Assembly (NCBI GenBank): GCA_009602735.1
Contig: WELA01011369.1
Span: forward strand, 179,939-217,325
Direction: 5' to 3'
Length of the DNA: 37,387 nucleotides
Source: Mesotaenium endlicherianum
Lineage: Eukaryota > Streptophyta > Zygnematophyceae > Zygnematales > Mesotaeniaceae
The position numbers and the translations under genes were made by a program. Below are positions 9,713 through 19,085 of this stretch, piece by piece. Position 1 is the stretch's first letter, and every line of letters starts with the position of its first letter. The notes beneath the pieces were generated by a model. The model saw only the letters and a program-made list of their open reading frames with translations. It was not told the DNA's origin and made no database searches.

Positions 9713-10914
9713 AGTCCAGCCGTCATGAGAGCTTCTTTTTCAGCCGGGGAGAGTCTTGCTTTCACTCCTTGCTGGTTTCTTGCATCATAAGTGTCATTGG
9801 AGGGTCTTCCACTCTTCCGGGCAGCCGCGGGGTCCCTTTTAATAACTCCGATTTCCATGGGTGTGGGTCCAGATTCGGATGTGGAAGGGGCTGCGTACAC
9901 CCGCGTCGTCGGTACCCGTGAAGATGAAGGCACGGAGTGCTTGAAATCCAAGGTATCCACCTTTTGGGCCACTTCAATGATCTTTGAGAAGTCCGTCAAG
10001 TCGCGTAACTCCACTTCCTTTGCCACCTTGGGTTTGAGGCCAAAGATGTAGCGGTCAATCTTCTCCTCGAGAGACATGTTGGGGATCTCAAGAGTGAGGG
10101 CGTGAAATCTGGATGTATACTCTTGAACGGACGTCGTTTGCTTGAGATGGTGGAGCTTTCCTCGGGCAATCTTCTCCGCATTGATGGGCATGAATTGCTT
10201 CTTGAGGGCCTCACGAAAATCTGCCCATCTTGCATATGATGGTGGGGGCTCTTGGCCGAGCATGGGGTGCGCCATAGCTTGATATATAGCCGCTTGATAG
10301 TTACGCCACCATGATGTTGCTGCTCCTCTAAGTAAGGTAACGGCAAAGGGAACGTAGTCCTCCTCGGGTACTTCAAGGAATGCGAGGTACGTCTCCACTT
10401 GGTAGAGCCATAAATTCAGGTTGGCACCTTTCCCGGGGTTGAAAGTGTCGGGTTTGCCGGGCTTGATGAGTTTCCTTGCTCTCGTTGGCTCTTGTGGAGG
10501 CGCTTGAGCCGGGGCTGGATTTTGAGCATTGCTCGCAATAGGGGCAACCATGGCAGCCATAGCTTCTCTTGACGCTTGCACGGTTGCTTCATAGGTGGCC
10601 AAGCCCACTTGGTTGTGGACGGTCATTAGGAAGGCTGCCCACTCATTTGCGGGAACTCCTTGTGGTGGGGTCAACTTTGCTATAGCGGCTGCCACGGGAT
10701 TTGACGGTGCTCCTCCTTGTGGTGCTTCTTGTTGTTGGAGATTTCCTTGAGTAGGCTCTCCCATCGACGCTGGAGGAGGGTGTGCTCCTCCTTGTGGTGC
10801 TTCTTGTTGTTGCAGATTTTCTTGAGTGGGCTCTCCCATCGGCGCTGGAGGAGGGTGTCTTGGAGAGGAAGGGCTTCCTTCGAAAGCTTGCTGTTGGTCT
10901 TGAGGATCGGCCAT
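9634..10914 (-). CDS. gag: Gag protein of element A
   Basis: 426 residues. The N-terminal Pro/Gln-rich region (1-75) contains a tandem 25-residue duplication ([20 protein letters not shown]). A Retrotrans_gag-type capsid core lies at about 150-320 (W-L-Y-Q-V-E-T-Y-L, then G-A-A-T-S-W-W and S-V-Q-E-Y). A CCHC zinc knuckle (C402-x2-C405-x4-H410-x4-C415) sits near the end. The product would form virus-like particles and bind the RNA genome. The ATG is 25 bp after the primer-binding site and 38 bp from the LTR. The stop lies inside the frameshift hairpin, and the frame overlaps the pol ORF by 79 bp. Confidence 0.92.
   Translation of the reverse strand: MADPQDQQQAFEGSPSSPRHPPPAPMGEPTQENLQQQEAPQGGAHPPPASMGEPTQGNLQQQEAPQGGAPSNPVAAAIAKLTPPQGVPANEWAAFLMTVHNQVGLATYEATVQASREAMAAMVAPIASNAQNPAPAQAPPQEPTRARKLIKPGKPDTFNPGKGANLNLWLYQVETYLAFLEVPEEDYVPFAVTLLRGAATSWWRNYQAAIYQAMAHPMLGQEPPPSYARWADFREALKKQFMPINAEKIARGKLHHLKQTTSVQEYTSRFHALTLEIPNMSLEEKIDRYIFGLKPKVAKEVELRDLTDFSKIIEVAQKVDTLDFKHSVPSSSRVPTTRVYAAPSTSESGPTPMEIGVIKRDPAAARKSGRPSNDTYDARNQQGVKARLSPAEKEALMTAGLCFYCKEKGHRALSCPKKLSKNGQRR
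10709..10858 (-). repeat. 75-bp tandem duplication inside gag A
   Basis: Units 10709-10783 and 10784-10858 are nearly identical and in frame. They encode the duplicated 25-residue Pro/Gln-rich motif near the Gag N terminus. The high similarity indicates a recent duplication, or slippage during reverse transcription. Confidence 0.85.
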
Positions 10915-10938
10915 CTTCTTGTGCTACCAAAGTGCCTA

Positions 10939-10950
10939 GCTCCGATACCA
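10939..10950 (-). promoter_or_regulatory. primer-binding site of element A (initiator tRNA-Met type)
   Basis: Minus strand TGGTATCGGAGC begins one base after the 5' LTR. The common plant Ty3/gypsy PBS complementary to initiator tRNA-Met is TGGTATCAGAGC, one base different. The identical 12-mer is the PBS of element B (25052-25063). Confidence 0.9.
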
Positions 10951-10951
10951 C

Positions 10952-11454
10952 TGTAGTGAAACAGATAGATAAAGTACTTAGTAAAACAGAATACTTTATC
11001 TATTCAAGACAAGGATCTTTGAACACAAGTGGTAGCTTCTTGAAAGAGAGATGGCTTCTTGAAAGTTAATATATTTCTGGATTTTGGCAAGTACAAGAGT
11101 GATTCTGGAATGTCTTTCTATGTTCTAGCTCTTGTTTATATACTTGCTACATAAGTAATTTCTAGGAAGGTGTATGTTGATGTGTTGGCACCCAACACAT
11201 CCCAAAACTTGCCACCTCTTTCTAGAATAATGTACACATGTCCTTTTGACCTAAAAATGGCACATCTGACTTTTGCCACATGGAGTTCTTCTAGGTCTTT
11301 CCTCTAACTTCGAAAATGCCTTGGAAGGTTCAAAGGACATGAACCAAGTTACTAGAGTACCTATTCACACTTGACTCCACACCATACTACTTCAAATATA
11401 TTTGAAAACAGTAAAATATATGCAAACTAATGTATAATAACTCAAATCACTACA
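10952..11454 (-). repeat. 5' LTR of element A
   Basis: 503 bp, same length as 4776-5278 and differing at about four sites. In element orientation it lies upstream of the PBS and should carry the promoter. No clear TATA box could be chosen with confidence in this AT-rich sequence. Confidence 0.95.
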
Positions 11455-11459
11455 CAGCA
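11455..11459. repeat. target-site duplication, right copy (element A)
   Basis: CAGCA, matching 4771-4775. Confidence 0.9.
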
Positions 11460-12604
11460 AGTGGCAAAAAGAAGACAATGTTCCCTTCCTAGAACTCTTT
11501 GACAGGAATGTATAGGCCACTCCTACAAAAATTGCCTAATTCTGGCTTGATGGCAATGCAAAACAAACCCAGAGCTTCACCAATCAAGAGGTACGGGCTG
11601 CTTATGACTCATGAGTCTACGTGAAGACGCGGTTGTGAACCCTTACCTGTGCCTAACTGTAGCTTGTTTGCTATTCTAGAGAGATCCTCTATTCAGACAG
11701 CAAATGTGTGCACAAGTTGCAAAACAGATGGGGGAGACAAGTAAAATCTGGACATCTGATTAAATAGTGGTGGGGGGCTAGCTGTAGATGGGAATGGAGA
11801 CTCGATTGAATCATGAGGTGCAAGGCATTTAAGTTATGCTCATACAATACAACTATAGCAGTTTGATTATCCAATAAATATACATTTCACTTGCAGAATC
11901 ACGTCATAGCAATGGCCAGATCTCGCCTGCCGCGAGAAACATCCTTGCAGACACAAGCTTCCCCTCCCACGATCTGATCGACTCAGTCATTTTATCCCTG
12001 CACTCATCCTGCTAGTTGAGCACAAACTTGCTTCCGTCACTTTTCTGACAGCCTATCACAACAGAGGGCAATCTTCCTGATGGATTTATATGTAAGAATG
12101 CTCTACTTTTTATGTCCCTATGCGATATGTTCTCAAGGTGCGCGTTCTTGGTGCAGATGTGTCTCCACTGAGTGTGCTTGCAATGCCCCCCCAGCTGTAA
12201 ACACAGTGTTCTGCAGCCGTGTGTGCATGCAGTCTCTCGCAGCTCCACTCGAATGCACTTGTGAACTAACACTCTTCTCAGATCATTGGCTAATTGGCAA
12301 GTCCGGCATCCAGGCTGGCTCATGCACAACACATGTATATGTATGTATGTATATATTTGTTGTATGTGTGCATGATGGCATGCACCAAGACACGTCCATG
12401 TACCAATCGCAGCGGTTGCAACGGTCGCAACAGAACGTGCTCGACGAAGGCGAGCTTCGAAAGGGACTCTGAGGGTTCCCTCGTCTTTATGAGCTTCCCT
12501 TCTCCAACGCACGTGTGCAACTGCGCCTGTGGAGTGCGTGGCGTGTGACGCGTGGCGTCTGACGTGTGGCATGTTGCGTGTGGCATGTGTTGTGGGGCGT
12601 GCAG
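11460..12604. other. flank between element A and the first FAAL exon
   Basis: No exon could be assigned. The N-terminal ~60-80 residues expected of a fatty acyl-AMP ligase are missing from the recognised exons and should lie here, or left of element A. Candidate open stretches (for example after the CAG at about 11897) show no family motif. Confidence 0.4.
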
Positions 12605-12737
12605 CTCGATGTCAAGTTGCGGGCAATCGCGAGCTCCCTGCTGGCGACGTGGAATGTCAGCAACGGCAACCCCGTGGTGCTTGTGTACCTCCCCAGCCTT
12701 GAGTTCCTCGTCACCTTCATCGCCTGCCTCCGAGCCG
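12605..12737 (+). CDS. FAAL exon: N-terminal AMP-binding segment
   Basis: Acceptor CAG at 12602-12604, donor GTGCGT; phase 0 in, phase 1 out. Contains L-D-V-K-L-R-A-I-A-S-S-L-L and V-L-V-Y-L-P-S-L-E-F-L-V-T-F-I-A-C-L-R-A. These match the FAAL 'tYaeLd.raraiAa.L' helix and the 'LllpPGlefv.aFlgcLyaG' strand-helix. The next exon completes the conserved Gly. Confidence 0.85.
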
Positions 12738-13284
12738 GTGCGTGTCGTGTGTGCTTGTGTGTCTTCAACTCAGGCGGTCGAGATTGCCGCCCTCCCTCAC
12801 ACCCCCTCCCGCCGTTGTGCCTCAGAGCCGGTGCGAGTTCGACGCGTTGTTAATTTAGTGTGATGATTGAGAAACTTGCCACACCCCCCTCCTCCTCCCC
12901 CTCCCCTTGACCCAACCCCACTTTCCTTTCTCCCTCAACCCCCCCAGACGACCCCCCCCCTCTCTCTNCAAGTGCCAGCTGTCGATTGTTCCCTATTGAT
13001 CTCCAGTCTGGCCTGCTTCCCTAGAGCTTTTGCATTTCAACCAGACAAGTGCATGTCAAGCAGGCCGAGGTAGGATGGCTTGCCTTTCTCATAGTGGTAC
13101 CAATCCTCTTCTTGCTTCCAGTCTCCGTATGTCCTGGTGCATGTGCTGCTCTCTGTGTCTCATTCGCAGCGTTTGCCTCATCTATTTGTACAGCATTCTT
13201 GATTTTGCGTGATGGCTGCACTATAGGGTCCACAGGTAGCCTATAAACTTTCTAGTAGGTATTGCTTTTCATACAACATGTAGT

Positions 13285-13352
13285 ATATATATATATGTGG
13301 GTATATCTTATATAATGTACATATATACATATATACATACATATACATATTT
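13285..13352. repeat. AT/ATAC microsatellite in FAAL intron
   Basis: TATATATATATG followed by ACATATATACATATATACATACATATAC. Low-complexity intronic sequence. Confidence 0.7.
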
Positions 13353-13408
13353 TTATACACTAAACTCAGACATACACATTTAGTTGGGTAACTGTTTTGC
13401 TGCTGCAG

Positions 13409-13523
13409 GCGTGCTGGCAGTGCCTGTGTACCCACCCAACCCAAATGGCTTGGGGAAGGAGATCCCCAAAATGCAAAAGATTGTCGACGACACCGAGGCC
13501 CGCGTGGTCCTCACTACCAGCTC
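13409..13523 (+). CDS. FAAL exon: 'AVPxYPPxP' segment
   Basis: Acceptor TGCTGCAG, donor GTAAGT; enters in phase 1, leaves in phase 2. Begins V-L-A-V-P-V-Y-P-P-N-P-N-G-L and ends R-V-V-L-T-T-S. 'GvvAVPvyPP.p' followed by 'l..i..da.a..vLTTs' is a hallmark separating FAALs from ordinary acyl-CoA synthetases. The phase-2 end does not match the phase-0 start of the next recognised exon, so a micro-exon is missing or the frame is damaged. Confidence 0.88.
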
Positions 13524-13823
13524 GTAAGTGCGCCACTAGGCAACCATAGTTTCACATGGTGACCAGTGACCAGGTGCCGCATTTTTTAAGCATGCATATT
13601 AAGAGCCCACAGTGGTGGCCCTTGCCTGTTGGTCTCACCACGTGAAGCCGTCACACCGCCGCGGATGTACATTAAAATGCATTTGCAAGTGTATACAACA
13701 TACATGAGTGGATTGTGAAGACCCTTTTGCTCCCTCTTTTTCCCTCTCCCTCTCTCTCTCTCAACTCTGACTGATAAGTGCTCCAGTTCTCAACCCCGGC
13801 TGTGACAAAGTGGGGAGTTCAAC

Positions 13824-13914
13824 ACGTGCGCGTGCTTGTGCGTGCGCGTGCCTGTGCGTGCGTGCCTGTGTGTGCGTGCGTACGTGCGTGCATGAACGTG
13901 TGGGCGCACGTGCA
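13824..13914. repeat. GTGCGT microsatellite immediately upstream of a FAAL exon
   Basis: CGTGCGTG-rich tract running up to the CAG acceptor at 13913-13915, in place of a normal polypyrimidine tract. Confidence 0.75.
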
Positions 13915-13915
13915 G

Positions 13916-13996
13916 GTTCATGAAATGGTGCGCATCTTTGCGCTGCACTTTGTGCTCTGGCCAGGAAAGACCTGGCACACCACCGACAAGATCAAG
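13916..13996 (+). CDS. FAAL exon: segment before the P-loop
   Basis: 27 codons, phase 0 on both sides (CAG|GTT ... AAG|GTGCCC): V-H-E-M-V-R-I-F-A-L-H-F-V-L-W-P...T-T-D-K-I-K. It sits where FAALs have 'l....l..lpwl.TD.i'. Identification rests mainly on position and in-frame joining to the next exon. Confidence 0.65.
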
Positions 13997-14507
13997 GTGC
14001 CCGCGCCACATCACACCACAATGGATTTGTACCTTACGTGTGCCAACATATTGATGTCACCATACAATCGCATTTCTGGTCTAGAGAGTCGGGTCTACCT
14101 GCAGCGGCACCCCGTTTGCTGAGCCACCCCGTTTGCAGCGGCACCCTATCAGCCTGCAGGAAAGTTGTCCATTATTTGATAGAGTTCAATCTCATCGCAT
14201 ATGTGCGTGCCATATGTCCGCATTTGAGCACGTTCCTCGTACATCTTGCCGGGATCCCTGACGCCTTCTGAGAACGGAAGAATGCAGGCGGCATGATGTT
14301 TGTCGCACACAAGCACGAGGTATATGTCTATGCGTGAATATACATATGTTGGTATGTGTGTGCGTGTGTGCGTGCGCCCCCTTGATCGTGTCTTTGCGCA
14401 CGCATTTGCACGCGCACTGTACCCAACATGACCAAGTCACGCACGTGCACGTGCGAGTGCGCGAGCTTGCTCATTCCTCGCCGTGCTCACTCTCGATCGT
14501 CCTGCAG

Positions 14508-14653
14508 CCGGGAAAGGCTCCTCGCATCGTTGAATTCTCCCCGCCCGCCAACAAGGTGGCCTTCCTGCAAAACACGTCGGGATCGGCGGAGGACCCCAAG
14601 GGCGTGATGATCGCGCACTCCAACATCTCCAACAACACCATGATGGTCTGTCG
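14508..14653 (+). CDS. FAAL exon: A3 (P-loop) motif
   Basis: CCTGCAG acceptor, GTGAGC donor, phase 0 in and phase 2 out. Contains V-A-F-L-Q-N-T-S-G-S-A-E-D-P-K-G-V-M-I-A and H-S-N-I-S-N-N. The family motif is 'aFLQyTSGSTg.PKGVMvsH.Nl..N'. Here the normally conserved T-G after TSGS is replaced by A-E, in the loop that binds ATP phosphates. This may reflect decay or a divergent ligase. Confidence 0.92.
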
Positions 14654-14694
14654 GTGAGCGCGCGCCCGCCCGCCCTCCCGCTCGCCTGCCCCCC

Positions 14695-14887
14695 NNNNNN
14701 NNNNNNNNNNNNNNNNNNNNNNNNNNNNNNNNNNNNNNNNNNNNNNNNNNNNNNNNNNNNNNNNNNNNNNNNNNNNNNNNNNNNNNNNNNNNNNNNNNNN
14801 NNNNNNNNNNNNNNNNNNNNNNNNNNNNNNNNNNNNNNNNNNNNNNNNNNNNNNNNNNNNNNNNNNNNNNNNNNNNNNNNNNNNNNN
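14695..14887. other. assembly gap (193 Ns)
   Basis: A run of N within the FAAL intron after the P-loop exon, bordered on both sides by homopolymeric C. The exon phases on either side (2 out at 14653, 2 in at 15488) agree, so no exon need be hidden here. Confidence 0.95.
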
Positions 14888-15107
14888 CCCCCCCCCCCTC
14901 TCTCTTGGCACGTGGGATTGGGCGTGTCGGTGAGTGGCGGCAGCAGGAAACGTTCAAGAGGGGCAGGGATTGTGGAGGGTTTGCGCAGAGATGGTAAGGA
15001 GAAGAAACAATCTGAGTAAGTGGGTCTGCTACACGCCGTGTTATTCGTGTCGCAAATTGTGACATGTGCGCCAATTTGTGCAGTGTGCCTGCACGTCTAT
15101 GCACGCA

Positions 15108-15165
15108 GACACAGACCCACATACATATACACACAAATACACACACACACATACACACAATAAAA
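15108..15165. repeat. AC microsatellite in FAAL intron
   Basis: ACACAGACCCACATACATATACACACAAATACACACACACACATACACAC-type tract. Intronic low complexity. Confidence 0.7.
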
Positions 15166-15487
15166 CACTGTGCACATTATGTTATACTACTGAATGTGTT
15201 CTTGTGATGACGCGTGCCTATGCTCGCCCCTGTATTTATGTACAGTGTACGCACATGTACCTCCAAGTCTTCATAGATGCTTGTAAGATTTACGCATGCA
15301 TGAATTCATCAGGTAATGTGCATGCGCAAACTCAAGTCTGTCCATACCAATTTTACATGTATATGTTGCCAAATGTGCCCCCCAAAGGCTCAATCCCTTT
15401 CCATGCCGTTGCTCTGTTGCATAAGTAGTAACCAGTACCAATGTTTCGTATTCTCCTTGTGATCTCTTGGGCGGCGACACGTGGCAG

Positions 15488-15536
15488 GACCATGCGCATC
15501 AGGCAAGACAGCATCGTCCTCTCGTGGCTGCCTCAG
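15488..15536 (+). CDS. FAAL exon: 'SWLPQ' segment
   Basis: 49 bp; completes the Arg codon from 14653, then T-M-R-I-R-Q-D-S-I-V-L-S-W-L-P-Q. FAALs have 'd..vsWLPqyHDMGLig' here, and the next exon supplies YHDLGM. Acceptor GTGGCAG, donor GTGCGC. Phases match on both sides. Confidence 0.85.
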
Positions 15537-16013
15537 GTGCGCTTGCTTGTTGCGCTCTTCTCAGCTGCACCCCTGTCCTGTCCGTGTGAGACTATTTGCT
15601 CTCCTCAGCTGCACCCTTGTCCTGTCTTGTCTATGAGAGACATGCACATCCGTCACCCGTGTACACGAGAGGTCTCCTCTCGCACGCTCGCAGGTCTTCT
15701 GTGAACCCGACTGGTCCCTCCCACCGGCTCGTGGCCCCTGTCGTTTGTTTCACTCTGTTCTAATATTCTGATTTTTCATCAGATTTAATGCATCAAATTT
15801 GGGGTCCGAGGATATTATTATTGGAGCTTCTTCTGGCTCGCGGTCCATGGGCTGGGGCTTGATCAATGGGCCAAATACGTTTTGTTTTTTGTTGTGTTTA
15901 AATTTGGTGTCTCAGGCCTTGGATTGCACCTTTGGCCAATGTTAAAAGGGTCTAGAAGTCATGCTTCTTGTTGTGAGAACCTAAGTAAACAGGAAGTGAG
16001 CATTGTTGTGGAG

Positions 16014-16142
16014 TACCACGACCTGGGCATGGTGGTGGCGTACCTGTGCCCGCTCTCGGCCGGCGCCAGCGGCATCCACCTGTAGCCCATCTCCTTCATC
16101 AAGCGCCCCGCCATGTGGGCCCAGCTCATGAGTCAGCACCAG
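16014..16142 (+). CDS. FAAL exon with in-frame TAG: 'YHDxGM' and 'PISFIK' motifs
   Basis: 129 bp, phase 0 on both sides. Reads Y-H-D-L-G-M-V-V-A-Y-L, then S-G-I-H-L, TAG (16083-16085), then P-I-S-F-I-K-R-P-A-M-W-A-Q-L-M. The family reads '..yL.SPisFik.P..Wl..is', so the stop replaces the residue before P-I-S-F. Reading frame and homology continue on both sides of the stop, which points to a nonsense mutation, not a wrong exon end. Confidence 0.85.
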
Positions 16143-16212
16143 GTGTGTGCATGTGTGTGTGAGTGTGGGTGTGTGCGTGCATGGATGCGTGCGCGTGTGT
16201 GTGTGTGTATGT
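16141..16212. repeat. GT microsatellite starting at a FAAL donor site
   Basis: The intron begins GTGTGTGCATGTGTGTGTGAGTGTGGGTG directly after exon base 16142, so the microsatellite includes the 5' splice site. Confidence 0.75.
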
Positions 16213-16663
16213 AAATGAAGCTTTCCTGTTCAGATGCACACACCCCCCTCTGCACACGCCTGATTGCTCGTTGGGCCTCGTCAGAGGGGGAAAAATGAAC
16301 ACGTTCGCCTGGGGTATCACTGTCATGTACGCTCATCTGTGTGATATGTGCCTGTATAGTAGATTATCCCCCACCTCCATGCCCTTCGCGAAAGAAGCCC
16401 CATGGTGTGCAGTGTACCTTTCTGATTGTGAATTATTTGCTACTTCACAACTTCAATATTCATCACACTATGTGGTCTTAAACATGGGTATACATACAGA
16501 TATATGTATGTACATGTACACCTGTGTGTGTTCACACACGTAAATACTCTTATGCTTGTATAGGTATATATAGTGCATATACGTATATGAATGTGCATGT
16601 GTATGTGGATATGTGCACCTTTCCTTTGTTCTATTTGTGGTGTGAGCGGGGGACTTAGTGCAG

Positions 16664-16915
16664 GTGACGCACACAGCCGCCCCCAACTTCGCCCTGGAGC
16701 TGCTGTGCCGAAAGTTTGAGGCTGCTTGGGACGCCCCCGCGGGGCTGGACCTGCCCTCTGTGGAGTGCTTGCTCAACTGCGCGGAGCCCGTGCGCCCCGA
16801 GTCCATCGCCAAATGGAACAGCACGTTTGGGCCGTACGGGTTCACTCCTTGCGGCATGTGTCCTGCCTGCGGCTTGGCGGAGAATGTGGTGGGCGTGCTG
16901 AGCTGGGGCTCCAAG
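16664..16915 (+). CDS. FAAL exon: 'APNFA' and 'GLAE' motifs
   Basis: 84 codons, phase 0 on both sides (CAG|GTG ... AAG|GTGAGC). Starts V-T-H-T-A-A-P-N-F-A-L-E-L (family 't.gPnFAydl'), has C-L-L-N-C-A-E-P-V-R-P-E-S-I (family 'lllnGAEPvr.etl') and T-F-G-P-Y-G-F-T-P, then C-G-L-A-E-N-V-V-G-V. The family A5 motif is YGLAE; the aromatic Tyr is Cys here. The frame is intact across the exon. Confidence 0.93.
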
Positions 16916-17558
16916 GTGAGCTGGCAACTGCCTCATCCACGCTGGCTCCCTCTGCAGTGTGGCTGTCTTCTTGGTTCCGTTTGCAACAGGTAACTTTTTC
17001 ATTGTTTTCTTTGGTTTGGTACAGCTTAGAGTTGATTTTTCTTCAAATGTTTGTGGTCAAAAAGTGGAATTAGGATATGGCCAAAAGCACTGCCTGGTAA
17101 GTTTTGCTGCATTGTTTAGCACGCGTGGCTTTGAAGCGTGTGGCGATCCTAGGCATGATATCCGTGCAGCACCTTGGCAATTAATTTTTATGAAAACAAA
17201 CAACGGCGGGCTCCGAGATTGTAAGCTCTAATAAGCATCAGCAGCCCCCTTCCTCTTTCTCCTGGAGGATATAAAGAATACCCAAACTTGGTTCTACATC
17301 CCTTGCATACTTTCTGTTGGGCTCTGACAGACTGCAGGCTGCAGACAGTGAGGTAACACAAGCAACAAACAATTCTGTGTAGCAGACAGCTCTTCTGGCC
17401 TGGCCTGCACTCGTGGCTGCCACCTGTCAGCATGTGGCTTTCTCTTGAACCCACTCTAACTCAATTATTGTCTTCGTCTCCTTGTCACTCAGGAGTACCA
17501 CATCACCATCATCCACACGTGAGAACATATTTCCATGAGAATTTCCATGGTGTAAAAG
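16916..17558. other. FAAL intron, possible micro-exon at 17493-17518
   Basis: Mostly intronic. A 26-bp candidate exon (CTCAG|GAG...CAC|GTGAGA, E-Y-H-I-T-I-I-H) would leave in phase 2 and could join the open frame starting at 17560, but no family motif supports it. Nothing else is recognised. Confidence 0.35.
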
Positions 17559-17859
17559 CAACCCAGTGCCACCTATACCGCCGCACCACTTGTATCCCCC
17601 ATACCGCATCTATCGCCGCCCGCTGATCCGTGCGCATGGCTTGCTGCGAGCGAGACACGTGGTGGAGGTGAACGAGGGATCCCAGAAGCAACTGCTGCAC
17701 AGCAGCGGCCAGATTCCCATCTAACCTCACGACGGGCGGCTGGCCATCGTGGACCCCGAGACGCTCGCGCCGTGCGGGGACGCGCGCGAGGGCGAGATCT
17801 GGGTGCGCTTGCAGTCCGTGGCGCAGGGCTACTGGAAGAAGCCCAACGTCACCCGCGAG
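17559..17859 (+). CDS. FAAL exon with in-frame TAA: A6-A8 region
   Basis: The 3' part is certain: G-R-L-A-I-V-D-P-E-T-L-A-P-C-G (family 'lrIVdPet..p'), G-E-I-W-V-R-L-Q-S-V-A-Q-G-Y-W (family 'GEIWvrgpsVa.GYW') and K-K-P-N-V-T-R-E, ending phase 0 at GTGCGC. A TAA at 17722-17724 interrupts the frame between S-G-Q-I-P-I and P-H-D-G-R. The frame upstream is open back to 17560, but the true acceptor is not resolved; 17559 is one phase-compatible option. Confidence 0.8.
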
Positions 17860-17879
17860 GTGCGCGCTCTTGCGCTCTC

Positions 17880-18068
17880 TTGCGCCTCCTCTAGTGCGCG
17901 TGCGTGCGTGCGTGCGTGGACATGTGTGTCTGTGTGCGTGCATGCGTGCGTGTGCATGTGCGTGTGCGTGTAAATGCACATATGTGCGGGCATGTGTGTG
18001 TGCACGCATCTGTGTGTACGCATGTGCCCTCAGTGCACGTCTGCGTATTCAGGCGAGTGCATGCACTT
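17880..18068. repeat. GTGCGT/GTGCAT microsatellite in FAAL intron
   Basis: Alternating GTGCGTGCGTG and GTGTGTGCACGC tracts shortly after the donor at 17860. The open frames it produces on both strands (Cys/Val-rich or His/Thr/Arg-rich) are artefacts. Confidence 0.8.
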
Positions 18069-18077
18069 GTGCACGCA

Positions 18078-18082
18078 CGTGA
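18078..18082. repeat. target-site duplication, left copy (solo LTR)
   Basis: CGTGA, repeated at 18812-18816. Confidence 0.8.
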
Positions 18083-18811
18083 TGAAATGAATCGACTTAC
18101 CAAATAAGCGATTAACAATTAATACAGATCTTTATATCAGCAAGTAATCTTGATGGCAATTTCCGTTAACTGCTTAAACGGCAAAGGACTATACACTAGC
18201 AGTGAATAATACTCGTAAGTCAAATGCGAGTAAACTAGCATCAATAATGCAAATCAGTAAACTCATACATAAGCAAGGTTAGAAGACAGTGCGTATCAAT
18301 GGCTTCTCGCCTTGGATTCAGATCTCTCTCAGTAAGCTGTACAAGAGAGTTGGCCTCGTTTCCGAATGCCGAACTCGAGGGCAATGCCTAGCATATGTAC
18401 ATGGAATGAGTTTACTGTTCAACGGTCAGTGCGATGGCACCGCCTACCCGGGAGTTAACCACGTTGGTAGGACCTCGGTTAACCAAATCCACCGCCATCT
18501 CCCATCATCCCGAATAGCCATCCATCATAGGGATGTCATCTGGCTATTCATCTAGCATATCGCACTTAGATGCATATCAAGGCAGTTCGCTGCTATTGAG
18601 TACGGGAGTCAGCTTGCTGTCAAAGAATGTGTCAGCCAGCTGACTTATATGGACTTTCAGCCTGCTGCTTTCGACTGAGTCATTAAACTGATAATTATGT
18701 AAAGTCCAGCAGACTNACAGACTGAGTATTAAATAAAGTTCAGCAGGCTGAATTTAATTAACTATTATATTTAAATGAATATTATATCCACTAATATACT
18801 GATTCATTACA
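18083..18811 (-). mobile_element. solo LTR of element-B family
   Basis: 729 bp from TGAAATGAATC to GATTCATTACA, whose ends are near-perfect inverted complements and obey TG...CA. It is flanked by CGTGA on both sides. Its first 471 bp match 25065-25535 with about ten substitutions and no indels. A FAAL exon (19007) resumes 190 bp further on, so no retroelement body is attached and this is a solo LTR in the FAAL intron. It contains one N (18716). An 88-codon frame on the + strand (18289-18555), largely preserved in the other copy, is noted but unexplained. Confidence 0.82.
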
Positions 18812-18816
18812 CGTGA
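18812..18816. repeat. target-site duplication, right copy (solo LTR)
   Basis: CGTGA, matching 18078-18082. Confidence 0.8.
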
Positions 18817-18835
18817 GCTGGGAGGCTGGCAAACC

Positions 18836-18940
18836 AGATGATGGTGGTGGTGATGGCAACAACCGTGACGGTAAAGGTGGCATTAATGGCGACGGTGATG
18901 GTAATGGCAATGATAGCAATGATAATGACGTATGGTAGTG
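18836..18940. repeat. ATGGTG/ATGGCA low-complexity repeat
   Basis: GATGATGGTGGTGGTGATGGCAACAACCG... and GGTGATGGTAATGGCAATGATAGC: degenerate GATGGN hexamer repeats in the FAAL intron. Confidence 0.7.
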
Positions 18941-19006
18941 ATGTTGCCGTGCTTGCATGCATGGCCCTCAACCGATTTGCCAGGGGAGGCAGGGTTGAGG
19001 CTGCAG

Positions 19007-19079
19007 GTGTTTGGCGCCAGGATGGCGTCGAATGCCCCCCTGGCGGACGACAGGTTTGGCCACCCACCACAGTATACCT
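19007..19079 (+). CDS. FAAL exon between A8 and the 'GDLGF' segment
   Basis: 73 bp: GAGGCTGCAG acceptor, GTAAGT donor, phase 0 in and phase 1 out. Encodes V-F-G-A-R-M-A-S-N-A-P-L-A-D-D-R-F-G. FAALs have 'GYW.kPe.t.e.F.a.la......LRtGDLGf', so this fits exactly between K-K-P-N-V-T-R-E (17859) and [10 protein letters not shown] (25538). The phase-1 end plus GG at 25536 restores a Trp codon. This exon proves that the sequence just right of the solo LTR is host DNA. Confidence 0.75.
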
Positions 19080-19085
19080 GTAAGT

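Larger units (their letters stand above)
4776..11454 (-). mobile_element. complete Ty3/gypsy (chromovirus-type) LTR retrotransposon, element A
   Basis: A 6,679-bp element read on the minus strand: 5' LTR (10952-11454), PBS, gag, pol (protease, RT, RNase H, integrase, partial chromodomain), a ~900-bp 3' noncoding part with tandem repeats, PPT and 3' LTR (4776-5278). LTRs begin TGTAGTGA and end TCACTACA, a perfect 8-bp inverted repeat, and the element is bounded by CAGCA duplications. The two 503-bp LTRs differ at only about four positions, so insertion is recent. Gag and pol are uninterrupted except for one apparent base loss in the chromodomain. The order RT-RH-IN defines Ty3/gypsy. Confidence 0.95.

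Noticed and set aside
13285..13352. A promoter TATA region for a gene at 13409
   Set aside because: The AT tract is an intronic microsatellite; exons before and after are parts of one FAAL gene.
16081..16104. A mini-intron GTAGCC...ATCAAG removing the TAG in the FAAL exon
   Set aside because: It would be only about 22 bp and would delete the conserved P-I-S-F-I-K motif.
18289..18555. An 88-codon + strand ORF in the LTR as a gene
   Set aside because: It is antisense within the LTR, without domain or start context; the frame is mostly kept between copies simply because they are about 98% identical.
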